Below, piece after piece: positions 25,820-34,294 of a DNA stretch of 64,000 nucleotides. Numbering within the stretch: the stretch's first letter is position 1; each line of letters opens with the position of its first letter. Made by a program: the position numbers and the translations under genes. The stretch comes from CAZOEL01 sp964578835. GTDB lineage: Bacteria; Desulfobacterota; Syntrophobacteria; Syntrophobacterales; Syntrophobacteraceae. The stretch covers positions 1 through 64,000 of the forward strand of contig CAZOEL010000024.1 of NCBI GenBank assembly GCA_964578835.1, in the 5' to 3' direction. A model generated the notes under the pieces. That model had not been told where the DNA came from. It searched no databases and was given only the letters and a program-made list of their open reading frames with translations.

Positions 25820-26881
25820 ATGAAGACTGCGATTGACCTGTTTTGTGGTTGTGGTGCTGCAACCTTGGGTTTGAAGTCTGCTGGATTCCATGTTGTCGGG
25901 GCAGTGGATTTCGACCCGATTGCTTGTTCCACCTTCCGAACAAATCACCCGGAGGTGCAACTCATAGAACAAGATATTAGGATGGTCGATCCCCTTTGCT
26001 TCGAGAATGCACTTCCCAGAGGCTTGGATTTGCTCGTTGTATGTGCCCCCTGCCAGCCTTTCAGCAACCGAAATCGTAAGCGGTCCAACCGGGATGACCG
26101 CGTCGGCCTCGTACTCGAGTCTTTACGCTTCATAGAAGCATTGCGGCCCAGAATGGTCTTTTTCGAGAATGTACCAGGGCTTGGCAAAAAACCCGTTTTT
26201 CAGGAACTGACTTCACGCCTGATTGAAATAGGATACTCCGCGATCAAAGCACGCCGCATCGACGCAGTTGATTTGGGAGTGCCTCAACGGCGGCAGCGTA
26301 TGATATTGGTTGGAACCCAAGCCCCTCAGCTTCTTCCGGAAGCGGAAAAAATCCACACTTACATGCCAAGAACAGTATTGGATGCCATCGGTGCGCTTCC
26401 GACCCCTCCCGTGGGAAGACCACAAGATAGTGGTGATCCACTGCATTTTGCACGACGACACTCACCATTGAACATTGAGCGATTGCGCCACATTCCCAAA
26501 GATGGGGGGAGTCGTTTTGCTCTGCCGGATCACCTGCAACTGGCATGTCATAAGAGACTGAAAAAGAAAAGACACTCGCATCCCGATTCTTATGGGCGCT
26601 TGAGATGGCGTGATATAGCACCGACGCTAACAACCGGATGCACTGACATTACCAAGGGACGTTATGCTCACCCCGAGCAGGATCGTTCCATTACGCTCCG
26701 TGAAGCGGCTCGACTCCAGAGCTTTCCGGATAGCTTTGTATTTCAGGGAAATGCTGCACAAATCGCCACACAGATCGGAAACGCTGTACCGCCTGAAATG
26801 ATGGCTGGAATTGCTCGTGCCTTATACTCCGCTCTATCGGACCGAAATCCGGATCAAGTGAATACGTGTGACCATGTCTAA
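25820..26881 (+). CDS. C5 cytosine-specific DNA methyltransferase
   Basis: A 353-residue m5C methyltransferase with motifs in the usual order: I (LFCGCGAATLGLKSAG, SAM binding), IV with the catalytic cysteine (CAPCQPFSNR, about residue 80), VI (FENVPG), VIII (PQRRQRMI), a short target-recognition region (~190-290) and X (QIGNAVPPEM). The start at ATG 25820 (MKTAIDLFCG) fits the family; an in-frame ATG at 25775 is possible. It is the first gene of a four-gene operon. Its stop overlaps the vsr-like start by eight bases. It probably marks host DNA for protection; the target site is unknown. Confidence 0.93.
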   Translation: MKTAIDLFCGCGAATLGLKSAGFHVVGAVDFDPIACSTFRTNHPEVQLIEQDIRMVDPLCFENALPRGLDLLVVCAPCQPFSNRNRKRSNRDDRVGLVLESLRFIEALRPRMVFFENVPGLGKKPVFQELTSRLIEIGYSAIKARRIDAVDLGVPQRRQRMILVGTQAPQLLPEAEKIHTYMPRTVLDAIGALPTPPVGRPQDSGDPLHFARRHSPLNIERLRHIPKDGGSRFALPDHLQLACHKRLKKKRHSHPDSYGRLRWRDIAPTLTTGCTDITKGRYAHPEQDRSITLREAARLQSFPDSFVFQGNAAQIATQIGNAVPPEMMAGIARALYSALSDRNPDQVNTCDHV

Positions 26882-27356
26882 GAAGCCAGTAGCATCCTCT
26901 CCTCTGGTTTCACGCAACATGAAAAAAGTCAGGGTGCGCGACACCGAAGATGAGTTGGCTGTGCGCAGACTGTTGTACCAAATGGGCTACCGCTATCGAG
27001 TCCAGTACCGGCCCAGATGCCCCGATATCGGGCGCTCCAGTATCGACATTGCATTTCCAGGCTGCCGCATAGCCGTTTTCATCGATGGTTGCTTTTGGCA
27101 CGGCTGCCCCGTACACGGGGCCATCCCAAAAGCAAACTCGGAATGGTGGTCGAACAAGCTCTCCGAAAATAAAACCAGCGACTTACGCGTTACCACGGCT
27201 CTAAAAGAGAACGGATGGACGGTCTTGCGTTTTTGGACTCATGAAAATCCGAAATCCATTGCAAAGTACATAGCAAAAGTGGTGAGTGAGACTGGTCGCC
27301 GGTCGCTCAGTGGCCATTTAGACCCAGCTGAGAACTTAGAGGAACCCAATGGCTAA
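26874..27356 (+). CDS. vsr: Vsr-type very-short-patch-repair endonuclease homologue
   Basis: A 160-residue nuclease with the Vsr pattern: SRNMKKVRVRDTEDELAVRR, IDIAFPGCRIAVFIDGCFWH with the catalytic aspartate and histidine, GCPVHGAIPK, and VLRFWTHE. In Dcm systems Vsr nicks T:G mismatches created by deamination; in other operons Vsr-fold proteins act as the restriction nuclease. Here either role is possible, and no separate restriction enzyme gene is visible. It starts at ATG 26874 (or GTG 26868) within the methyltransferase gene and overlaps the next gene by ATGGCTAA. Confidence 0.92.
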   Translation: MSKKPVASSPLVSRNMKKVRVRDTEDELAVRRLLYQMGYRYRVQYRPRCPDIGRSSIDIAFPGCRIAVFIDGCFWHGCPVHGAIPKANSEWWSNKLSENKTSDLRVTTALKENGWTVLRFWTHENPKSIAKYIAKVVSETGRRSLSGHLDPAENLEEPNG

Positions 27357-30345
27357 ATTGCGGGTCAGGGCACGTGCAGTCGATATGTTGGGACGACAGC
27401 AAATCGCCGGCATTCCAACCGCTATTCACGAATTGTTCAAGAATGCTCATGATGCATATGCCGAACGAGCCGAGGTCGACTACTTCCGTCGCACGAAGGT
27501 TATGGTCATTCGCGACGATGGGTACGGCATGACGCGCAGTGATGTGGAAAATCGATGGCTGACCCTTGGGACTGAAAGTCGCTTGAAATCCAACCGCCCC
27601 GACTCCACAGAGAATTGGACCGGTCCGAAGAGTCTTCCGCGTCGTATGATTATGGGAGAAAAGGGCATCGGCCGTCTGGCCATCGCCGTTATTGCACCCA
27701 TCACCCTGCTACTGACGCGGGCCGTACGCGCGGATGGTCTTCACGATCTCATTGCCGTTTTGGTCCACTGGGGATTATTTGAACAGCCTGGACTGGACAT
27801 CGGGATGATCGATGTACCCATAGTCGAATTCCCAGGGGGCACTCTGCCCACGCGTGAGGATGTGCACCAACTCGTGCATCGGGTGCGGAAAAATATAGAA
27901 GAGTTGGAGGATCAACTTGAACAGAAAGAGTTCGAACGTTTAAACAGCGAACTCGATAAAGTGAAGATCATCGCACCGGATAAGCTGGATCAAACTCTAT
28001 ACAAGTTTGTCAAGAAAGGTGATGCGCCACTGACGCTTTCCGGTGACGGATACGGGACCCATTTCATTCTGTTGCCCACTGCTCCCGAATTGGATGATGA
28101 TATCGATGGCGGGGCGGGTGGGGATGCCACAAACCTGGAGAGATTTCTCCTGGGATTTTCCAACACCATGGGGGGTGGCCAAGCCATTATTCAAACCGAG
28201 TTCAGAGATCACCACCTGGATGAGTACCCACGGGAGTTGATAGGTCCGGCCAATTTTTTCCTTCCCGAGGAGTATGAGAGAGCAGATCATCATATCAAGG
28301 GCAATATCGACGATTACGGCCAGTTCAATGGTACGGTCCGTGTTTACGATAAAGTGCACCCGTTCGTCTGCAATTGGGCGGAGGGGAAAGGCCGACCCAT
28401 CAAATGCGGCCCTTTTTCACTCGACTTTGCCTATGTCATGGGCAGGCTCAATGAATCGCGGCTCAACTCAGAAGATCACAAGGCTATAATTGATAAACTA
28501 GAGCGGATCGGCGGCTTATACATCTACCGTAATGGCATACGAATACTTCCATATGGCAACACGGATTATGATTTCTTGGAGATTGAAAAAAGAAGGACGA
28601 AAAGCGCACACGATTGGTTTTTTTCTCATCGGCGTATGATGGGCCATATAGCCATTACTCATGAAGAAAACCATACTTTGAATGAAAAAGCCGGGCGGGA
28701 AGGCTTCAGGCAGAACCAGGCGTACCGGGACTTTCGTGCTGTTCTAATCAACCTGTTCGAGAGGTTGGCGAAAGAATTTTTTAGGGAGGATGCACCTCAG
28801 TCGGAGGCCTATTGGGAACAGCGTCAGCAGATTACAGCTGAAGCGGCATTGCTCGCTAAACAGAGAAAAAAAGCGGAAGAGCGTCGGAAGAGCTTTGGAA
28901 AGCAATTGGATGCTTTCTTTGAAACGTATGAAACGAGAAAGTATGATCTATACGTAGAAGAGATCCAACAACAAACCGACGAAAAGCTAAAAAGACTTCT
29001 GACCGTTGAAGATGACGGCGACTTTGCATTGGGTGCGCGTCAACTGGAGGCGTCCCTTCAGGTCCGGCTTCAAAAATTCGAAATGGATATAACGATCACC
29101 AAACCCCGGGGATTGTCTCTGTCTAAAAAGCTGGAAAAAGATTGGGCCGCTTATCAACGGATATCTACTGATATTCGTGGTAACGTCATCGATCCCCTGC
29201 GTAAGGAGATCGATTGCAGGATTCGTGAGGCTACCGGAAACCGTATAACGGAAGCCCAGCGTAGAGAATCAGTTATGTCACTCCTGGAGAAGCAGAAAGT
29301 CTCTCTGGTGCGCGAGGTATCCGGTTTACGCAACGACGCCCATGCCGCACATGAAAAGATGAGACAGACGCTGAAAACGGTACTTCGCGAAGAATTCAGT
29401 CAATTCCGGCAGACGGTTGAGAGACTGCTGGTTGATTTCACCAGGCGGACAGCACAAGACCCTGATGCATTGGAAGAAGCCCGTGGTGAGTTTGAAAGTG
29501 AATTACTGAAAATCCGCGAGCGAGAGACATCGCTTCTCGAGGCCATTAAACGACAGATGACCGATTTTGCTGAAAGCTTGAAAGAGCGTGAAACGGTGGA
29601 TGATCGTGTTGGTGCTCTTGAACAGCAAACACAGCGGTTGGAAGAGCAACTGGAATTCTATTCCGATTTCGCCCAAATGGGCATGGCCGTAGGCATTTTA
29701 CAGCATGAATTCGAGAAGACCGCCAGGGATATGCGCACGGCCATGCGGGATATAAAGCCATGGGCCGACGGAACGCCTGCACTCAATACAATTTATAAAC
29801 GTCTGCGAAAATCTTTTGATCATCTTGATGGTTACCTGAAAGTACTCGACCCGCTCGGACGTCGGCTCTACCGATCGAGCGTGAGTATCTCTGGTGACGA
29901 GATCCGAATGCACTTGTTGCGGATTTTTGGTAAGGAACTCGATGAGTCTGGTATTGATCTGACAGCCACTAACGGATTTATTAATAGGAGCGTAAAATGC
30001 CACTCCTCAGCCTTGCTGGGAGCCTTCATCAATGTTGTGGATAACGCCATTTACTGGGTCGTCAACGGTGCGAAACGTGAGAAGGCTATCCGCCTGGACG
30101 CAGATGGTGAGGGACTTCTGATTTCAAACACCGGTCCGGGCATTGAAGAACGCATGCGAGAACGGATTTTCGAATTCGGAGAGACAACCAAACCCGGTGG
30201 ACGCGGTATGGGGTTGTCCATTTCCAGGGATGCGTTACGGAGGGAAGGTTTTGACCTTGAGTTGATCCGGGCTGGAACCAATGTTGAACCCGTTTTTCGT
30301 ATCAGGACGGCCATCAAAGAGGTGGAGGAAGAAGATGACGAGTAG
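27349..30345 (+). CDS. Dual-ATPase protein: MORC/MutL-like N-terminus, HEF-type histidine-kinase-like C-terminus
   Basis: A 998-residue cytoplasmic protein. The N-terminal GHKL ATPase (~1-200) has IHELFKNAHDAY (N box), IRDDGYGM and MGEKGIGRLA, as in MutL, Hsp90 and MORC proteins. Residues ~490-780 are largely coiled coil. Near residue 786 there is GILQHEFEKT, matching the histidine-kinase variant described as HEF_HK. It is followed by a second GHKL domain with NVVDNAIYW (895-903), SNTGPGIEE and GGRGMGLSIS. MORC-like ATPases are known next to restriction-modification genes. I infer a DNA-sensing or looping ATPase that signals to the receiver-like protein encoded next. The neighbouring genes overlap, indicating coupled translation. 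Confidence 0.85.
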   Translation: MAKLRVRARAVDMLGRQQIAGIPTAIHELFKNAHDAYAERAEVDYFRRTKVMVIRDDGYGMTRSDVENRWLTLGTESRLKSNRPDSTENWTGPKSLPRRMIMGEKGIGRLAIAVIAPITLLLTRAVRADGLHDLIAVLVHWGLFEQPGLDIGMIDVPIVEFPGGTLPTREDVHQLVHRVRKNIEELEDQLEQKEFERLNSELDKVKIIAPDKLDQTLYKFVKKGDAPLTLSGDGYGTHFILLPTAPELDDDIDGGAGGDATNLERFLLGFSNTMGGGQAIIQTEFRDHHLDEYPRELIGPANFFLPEEYERADHHIKGNIDDYGQFNGTVRVYDKVHPFVCNWAEGKGRPIKCGPFSLDFAYVMGRLNESRLNSEDHKAIIDKLERIGGLYIYRNGIRILPYGNTDYDFLEIEKRRTKSAHDWFFSHRRMMGHIAITHEENHTLNEKAGREGFRQNQAYRDFRAVLINLFERLAKEFFREDAPQSEAYWEQRQQITAEAALLAKQRKKAEERRKSFGKQLDAFFETYETRKYDLYVEEIQQQTDEKLKRLLTVEDDGDFALGARQLEASLQVRLQKFEMDITITKPRGLSLSKKLEKDWAAYQRISTDIRGNVIDPLRKEIDCRIREATGNRITEAQRRESVMSLLEKQKVSLVREVSGLRNDAHAAHEKMRQTLKTVLREEFSQFRQTVERLLVDFTRRTAQDPDALEEARGEFESELLKIRERETSLLEAIKRQMTDFAESLKERETVDDRVGALEQQTQRLEEQLEFYSDFAQMGMAVGILQHEFEKTARDMRTAMRDIKPWADGTPALNTIYKRLRKSFDHLDGYLKVLDPLGRRLYRSSVSISGDEIRMHLLRIFGKELDESGIDLTATNGFINRSVKCHSSALLGAFINVVDNAIYWVVNGAKREKAIRLDADGEGLLISNTGPGIEERMRERIFEFGETTKPGGRGMGLSISRDALRREGFDLELIRAGTNVEPVFRIRTAIKEVEEEDDE

Positions 30346-32074
30346 TGATGCCCCACAGTCAACCGACGTGGGCGATGCTTGGCGCAAACATTGTTTAGGT
30401 GCGGTGCGCAGATTTGTGATGAATGCGGTTGTTATCGACAATCAACCAAGACTGGACACGAGGGATGCCGCAGATACCACCGTTCCACAGACTGCCGTCG
30501 CCACTGAAGATGGTATGGAGTTGAACGGTACTGATACCGATATTGATGACATTCGGGTGACCACTAACGGTGACCCGACAAGCGCGAATGACGAAGTTCA
30601 CCCACGCTTGCAGGATCTGGACATTCGTGGAATCTCCGATGCGTTCGCGCAAGAGGAAATTTCATGTGCATTTGTGTTGCCCGATGAAACCAACGACGAC
30701 GATGCAATCGTCAAACGATCCCTGGTTGCCGCCATACCTTCGGATATGCTGGTCCTAGACTGGTACCTTCGTGATAAAGATCCGGGTCCATCACAAAGAA
30801 TTCTGCGAGCAATTGCGGAAAATGATGTGGCTGAGAGGGGCCGCATGCGCTTGATATGCATTTACACTGGGCAACCGCTAACAGCGGAGATTCTCCGCCT
30901 CGCCAAACGCTGCCTGGAGGAAGGAGGTTTATCCTTTGGGCAGTGCGATGGTGTATGCTCTGCACATGGAACTTATCACTGCCTGATGGTGCTCAACAAA
31001 CAAGAGATTGGTACCGAGCAGTTGCCAGCTAAGCTTCTGGAAGGGATGACGAAGCTTGCCAACGGCCTGCTTCCCGCATTCTCCATGGCTGCCGTGGCAG
31101 CGGTGCGCCGAAACATGCATCACATAATAGCAAGGTTTGCTTCGGGTTTGGATGCGGCTTTTGTAGCGAATATGCTGATTACTGACCCTCCCACGGAGGT
31201 TGCCGAACTGATGCGCGAGCTTTTTGTCTCCGAATGTGACACAGCTCTCGGGTTGGAGGGAGTTCTGGACAACTACCTTGGAAGATCGCAGGTGAATTGC
31301 TGGTTTGACCAGCTTGGTCAACCCAAAACAACTAAGAGTTTTAGTAATATAGATATTGACAAAGTTTTTCTGGGCAATCTGCTGCAGAATGGACTTTCCG
31401 AGGGCTTCGTTTCAACAGACAACCATGGCAAAGTGAAATTCCCTGAAAAGCAGCGATGCAAAATTTCCCAAGCTCTTCACGGCGAGGACGGAGCATCCAA
31501 AGCAGGAGAAGGAAATCTCGCACGATTCGTGGTACTGAAGCGAGAGGCATTCGGCAATACCAAATTCTCTGCTGAGGACTGGCTGCCATCCCTTACACTG
31601 GGAACTCTGATTCGCCAGGATAACAATGAGGGTGATCCCAGGTATTATTACTGCCTTACGCCTGCTTGTGATACGGGCAGATTACCCGACAAAGAACGGA
31701 CGTTCCATTTTCTTGAACTAAATAGAGCAAAGAAAAGTGTGAATCTCCTGGTGGCAGAGGAGGATGATAAGCTAGCAAAGCTCTTTATAGACCCCAAGCC
31801 CATTTATCTTCGATCATTTCTTTTTAGGGGCAATGCCGTTACAGGCCGGGTTCAGGCGAAGCGCATGGCCATAGAGGGAAGTGCAGATTTGATCTTCTCT
31901 TTTGAATCAGCAGAAGCTCACCCTACCAAGTTCATTTGGCTTGGTGAAACACGGCGAAATCGTGCTAACCGGGATATGGCTGAACTCAATCGTAACTGGT
32001 TGCGACTGGGAATTAAAGACTCAGAATATCTTCGACTTTCTGGAAAAGGTGAATTTCCAGACCTGATCGCCTGA
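30335..32074 (+). CDS. Receiver-domain-like protein, partner of the dual ATPase
   Basis: The 579-residue protein starts at ATG 30335 with GGAGG upstream, overlapping the preceding gene. The N-terminal third resembles a divergent response-regulator receiver: D35 in AVVIDNQ, a central strand ending at D142 in MLVLDWYLRD (the expected phospho-acceptor), and T178 in ICIYTGQP. D35 and D142 are separated by ~107 residues because of an acidic low-complexity insert (around ELNGTDTDIDD). The remaining ~380 residues match no family I can name, although LPSLTLGTLIRQD and YYYCLTPACD look structured. It is probably the output of the system. There is no recognisable DNA-binding or nuclease motif. Confidence 0.7.
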   Translation: MTSSDAPQSTDVGDAWRKHCLGAVRRFVMNAVVIDNQPRLDTRDAADTTVPQTAVATEDGMELNGTDTDIDDIRVTTNGDPTSANDEVHPRLQDLDIRGISDAFAQEEISCAFVLPDETNDDDAIVKRSLVAAIPSDMLVLDWYLRDKDPGPSQRILRAIAENDVAERGRMRLICIYTGQPLTAEILRLAKRCLEEGGLSFGQCDGVCSAHGTYHCLMVLNKQEIGTEQLPAKLLEGMTKLANGLLPAFSMAAVAAVRRNMHHIIARFASGLDAAFVANMLITDPPTEVAELMRELFVSECDTALGLEGVLDNYLGRSQVNCWFDQLGQPKTTKSFSNIDIDKVFLGNLLQNGLSEGFVSTDNHGKVKFPEKQRCKISQALHGEDGASKAGEGNLARFVVLKREAFGNTKFSAEDWLPSLTLGTLIRQDNNEGDPRYYYCLTPACDTGRLPDKERTFHFLELNRAKKSVNLLVAEEDDKLAKLFIDPKPIYLRSFLFRGNAVTGRVQAKRMAIEGSADLIFSFESAEAHPTKFIWLGETRRNRANRDMAELNRNWLRLGIKDSEYLRLSGKGEFPDLIA

Positions 32075-32189
32075 TGATCTCGAATGTCAAAGGCCACCTC
32101 CCATTTGTGAAATGACCTCTCTTATCGAACAGATCGCCTCGCTTCTGGCCAGGTGGGAAAGTAGGGGACGCCCAGGAAATTATGCGTTT

Positions 32190-32236
32190 CTACCAAGCAG
32201 CCCGGCAGGGTGGGCACAATCTTTATCGTGCCCACC
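32190..32236. repeat. Family D repeat, copy 3 (half)
   Basis: Only the GGCAGGGTGGGCACAATCTT half and its inverted partner ATCGTGCCCACC are present, forming a short palindrome after the receiver-like gene. Confidence 0.55.
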
Positions 32237-32389
32237 ATTTTGATGCGCCAGACAAAGAGGATGATGTCTGAAACAAAAGATAACCTCACACGATAAGTGA
32301 AGTGGCTATGGCGAACTACCGGCGCGCCAAAGCGCTCGGAGGGACTTTTTTCTTCATGGTGATGACTTACCGTCGCAGGCTTTTGTTTG

Positions 32390-32485
32390 ATCAGGAGGGG
32401 AGCAGGCGGATTATGTTCCCACAATTCATGCCGGTTCTGGGGAAAGGTGGGCACGATAAAACCTGTGCCCACCCTACACGGCTAC
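32390..32485. repeat. Family D repeat, copy 4
   Basis: Contains ATTCATGCCGGTTCTGGGGA, GTGGGCACGATAAAACCTGT and CCCACCCTACACGG. It ends 25 bp before the right tRNA-Leu copy and so marks the right edge of the island. Apart from copies 3 and 4, 32075-32509 shows nothing. Confidence 0.65.
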
Positions 32486-32509
32486 ACGGCTAGAATGCGT
32501 TTCGGTTTT

Positions 32510-32592
32510 GCGGGGGTGGTGGAACGGTAGACACTGGAGACTTAAAATCTCCTGGGTGAATGCTCGTGCGGGTTCGATTCCCGCCCTCCGCA
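32510..32592 (+). tRNA. tRNA-Leu (anticodon TAA), right copy
   Basis: Same structure as the copy at 21500-21582, differing at one base in the variable arm (GCTCG for GCCCG). Here the gene is followed directly by an encoded CCA (32593-32595), which the left copy lacks. The shared sequence begins about 22 bp upstream (GCTAGAATGCGTTTCG), so the two copies form a direct repeat of roughly 105 bp around an 11-kb island. Confidence 0.93.
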
Positions 32593-32734
32593 CCAAGAAG
32601 TTATGACTTATCGGCAGCTTGTCGATTTCACCACTCGCTTCTCCGTATTCTATTCTCCTTGATTTCCACCTGAAAGCGCCGTTCTACGGTCGCAAGTCTT
32701 GCCAAATCCCGGCTGAAGAGAAAAAGTTGTTCGG

Positions 32735-33061
32735 TTAGAACTGCAACAGGCGGCGCTGAAGCAGCGCCTGCATATCACGTCGCCCGTCGACGATCAGAAG
32801 TACGTAGACGTTTCCAGCCATAACCCGATAAATGATGCGGTACGGCTTGAAGAAGATTTCACGATACTCCCGAAGGCCGATGGCCAGCAATTCCTTCGGA
32901 TAGGCTCCGCGCTCGGGATTTTCGGACAAGCTGGCGAAGCACCTTTCAATCTGTTCGAGGACATGCTCCGCCTTGTCCGGCGCATCGTGCAACTCTATGT
33001 AATCGTACAACTCTTCCAAGTCGCCGGCGGCATCGTCCGTCAAGAATACCTGGAATGGCAT
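32735..33061 (-). CDS. RelE/ParE-family toxin
   Basis: A 108-residue protein with FLTDDAAGDLEELYDYIELH, RCFASLSENPERGAYPKELL and FFKPYRIIYRVMAGNVYVLL, the sequence pattern of ParE/RelE toxins. Its ATG overlaps the antitoxin stop as TAATG, so the pair is coupled. It lies just outside the right tRNA-Leu copy. The exact target (gyrase or ribosome-bound mRNA) cannot be told from sequence. Confidence 0.88.
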   Translation of the reverse strand: MPFQVFLTDDAAGDLEELYDYIELHDAPDKAEHVLEQIERCFASLSENPERGAYPKELLAIGLREYREIFFKPYRIIYRVMAGNVYVLLIVDGRRDMQALLQRRLLQF

Positions 33062-33336
33062 TAGCCGGCCTTCCTGCGCTCCCGGAGCTCTTTAATCACT
33101 TCGGTAGAAGACTTGACTTTGCCTTCCTCGATCTGGCGGGCGCCAAGCGCCAGAATTTTCAACAGCGCCATGGTCTCCTGTGTTTGTTCGTAACTTTCGA
33201 TATCCTGGATAACTACTTTGGCTTCGCCGTTCTGGGTGATAACCAAAGGTTCTCCCTTCTCGCCCAGGGTGCGGACGATTTCTGCCGCATGCGCCTTGAG
33301 ATAGCTGATCGGTTTGATTTGTCTGGACAGTCTCAT
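33061..33336 (-). CDS. Phd/YefM-type antitoxin
   Basis: A 91-residue protein with the prevent-host-death pattern: IKPISYLKAHAAEIVRTLGE, EPLVITQNGEAKVVIQDIES and YEQTQETMALLKIL. The N-terminal part binds its own operator and the C-terminal part wraps the toxin in characterised members. A GGAGGTGGAAC ribosome site precedes the ATG. It is the first gene of the two-gene module. Confidence 0.9.
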   Translation of the reverse strand: MRLSRQIKPISYLKAHAAEIVRTLGEKGEPLVITQNGEAKVVIQDIESYEQTQETMALLKILALGARQIEEGKVKSSTEVIKELRERRKAG

Positions 33337-33494
33337 GTTCCACCTCCTTCAAGACATGACCAAATATAGTCCTTAAAGAGGTCACGAGTCAAGTTGGCCG
33401 GCATACGCAGTCCCCAAGATTCGAACCCCTCTTTTGGCGTGCTTCACCAGTCGGGCAGGAACACCCGAGACACAGGGGCAAAGCCTATGGCCAT

Positions 33495-33522
33495 GCGGCT
33501 CGATTCCCGCCATCCCCACCAA
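33495..33522 (+). other. tRNA 3'-end remnant
   Basis: GCGGCTCGATTCCCGCCATC followed by CCCACCA looks like the T-arm, 3' acceptor strand, discriminator A and CCA of a tRNA gene. No matching 5' half is upstream and the T-stem has a mismatch. Such fragments are left where an element has integrated into a tRNA gene. The rest of 33337-33883 shows no gene; it should include the nuo promoter. Confidence 0.4.
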
Positions 33523-33883
33523 AAAGTTTGATTTTCCAGTGGCTTGCTAAGGAGGCTTTGCAAACGTGAACTATGGGTGCTGTGGAGACGCATGAGGACA
33601 GAGAGCGCTATAATAATTCCCCCACAATTTTGGACAGTATATTGAGCTGATTAGAGAGGATCAAAATCCTTCAAAGGTAATTTCAGCCCCAAAACCTTCC
33701 TTCACGATTTCACCACTCTCGCAAAGCGCCTCTTCTTTGAGAATTGCCGCCATTCCCCAGCCCTTATTGACTTTCCTATGCCGCACCTTATCTTGCTTCT
33801 AGTTTTTTTCGCAATTGTTTGAGCACAGTCGGCATTCAGCAACTCCCAGTCTACCTTTGTACAGCCTCTCGCGCGAGGAATCC

Positions 33884-34294
33884 ATGCAGCAACAACCTTT
33901 TGGAGTCTTATCCCCTTGGGAGCCAGGCATTTTCACCCTGACGGTATACGCTCTCATGGTGTTTGGGCTCACGGCTGTCATCCTATTCCTCACGAGATGG
34001 GCCGGCAGGAAGAAGATAACCGCTGAAAAAGTGAGACCGTACGAGGGGGGAATCATCCCTACGGGCTGGGACCGGTTCCGCTATCCGGTTCTTTTCTACC
34101 TCGTTGGAGCGTTTTTTCTCATATTCGATATCGAGGCGGCCTTCGTCTTCTCCTGGGCCGTCGCCTTCAGAAGTCTGGGCTGGCAGGGATGGATTCAGAT
34201 TTCCTTCTTTATTCTTGTGCTGATGGTCAGCCTTTTCTACGTCTGGGCCAAGGGAGGACTCGATTGGGGGAAGCCGGAGAATCCAAACGAATAG
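33884..34294 (+). CDS. nuoA: NADH-quinone oxidoreductase subunit A
   Basis: A 136-residue membrane subunit with three helices and the conserved PYEGGIIPTG loop and LFYLVGAFFLIFDIEAAFVF segment. The ATG at 33884 has a GAGGA ribosome site; the longer frame from 33815 lacks similarity. It opens the complex I operon. Its 3' end overlaps the nuoBCD start by about 30 bp, so translation of the two is likely coupled. It is a core subunit of the proton-pumping arm near the quinone site. Confidence 0.93.
   Translation: MQQQPFGVLSPWEPGIFTLTVYALMVFGLTAVILFLTRWAGRKKITAEKVRPYEGGIIPTGWDRFRYPVLFYLVGAFFLIFDIEAAFVFSWAVAFRSLGWQGWIQISFFILVLMVSLFYVWAKGGLDWGKPENPNE

Noticed and set aside
21583..32509. Integrase, transposase or integron integrase in the island
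   Set aside because: I looked for one to explain the tRNA flanks and attC-like sites; no open frame shows such motifs.
33410..33470. Second tRNA-like T-arm on the minus strand (GGGGTTCGAATC)
   Set aside because: The stem does not pair and no acceptor or anticodon arm is present.
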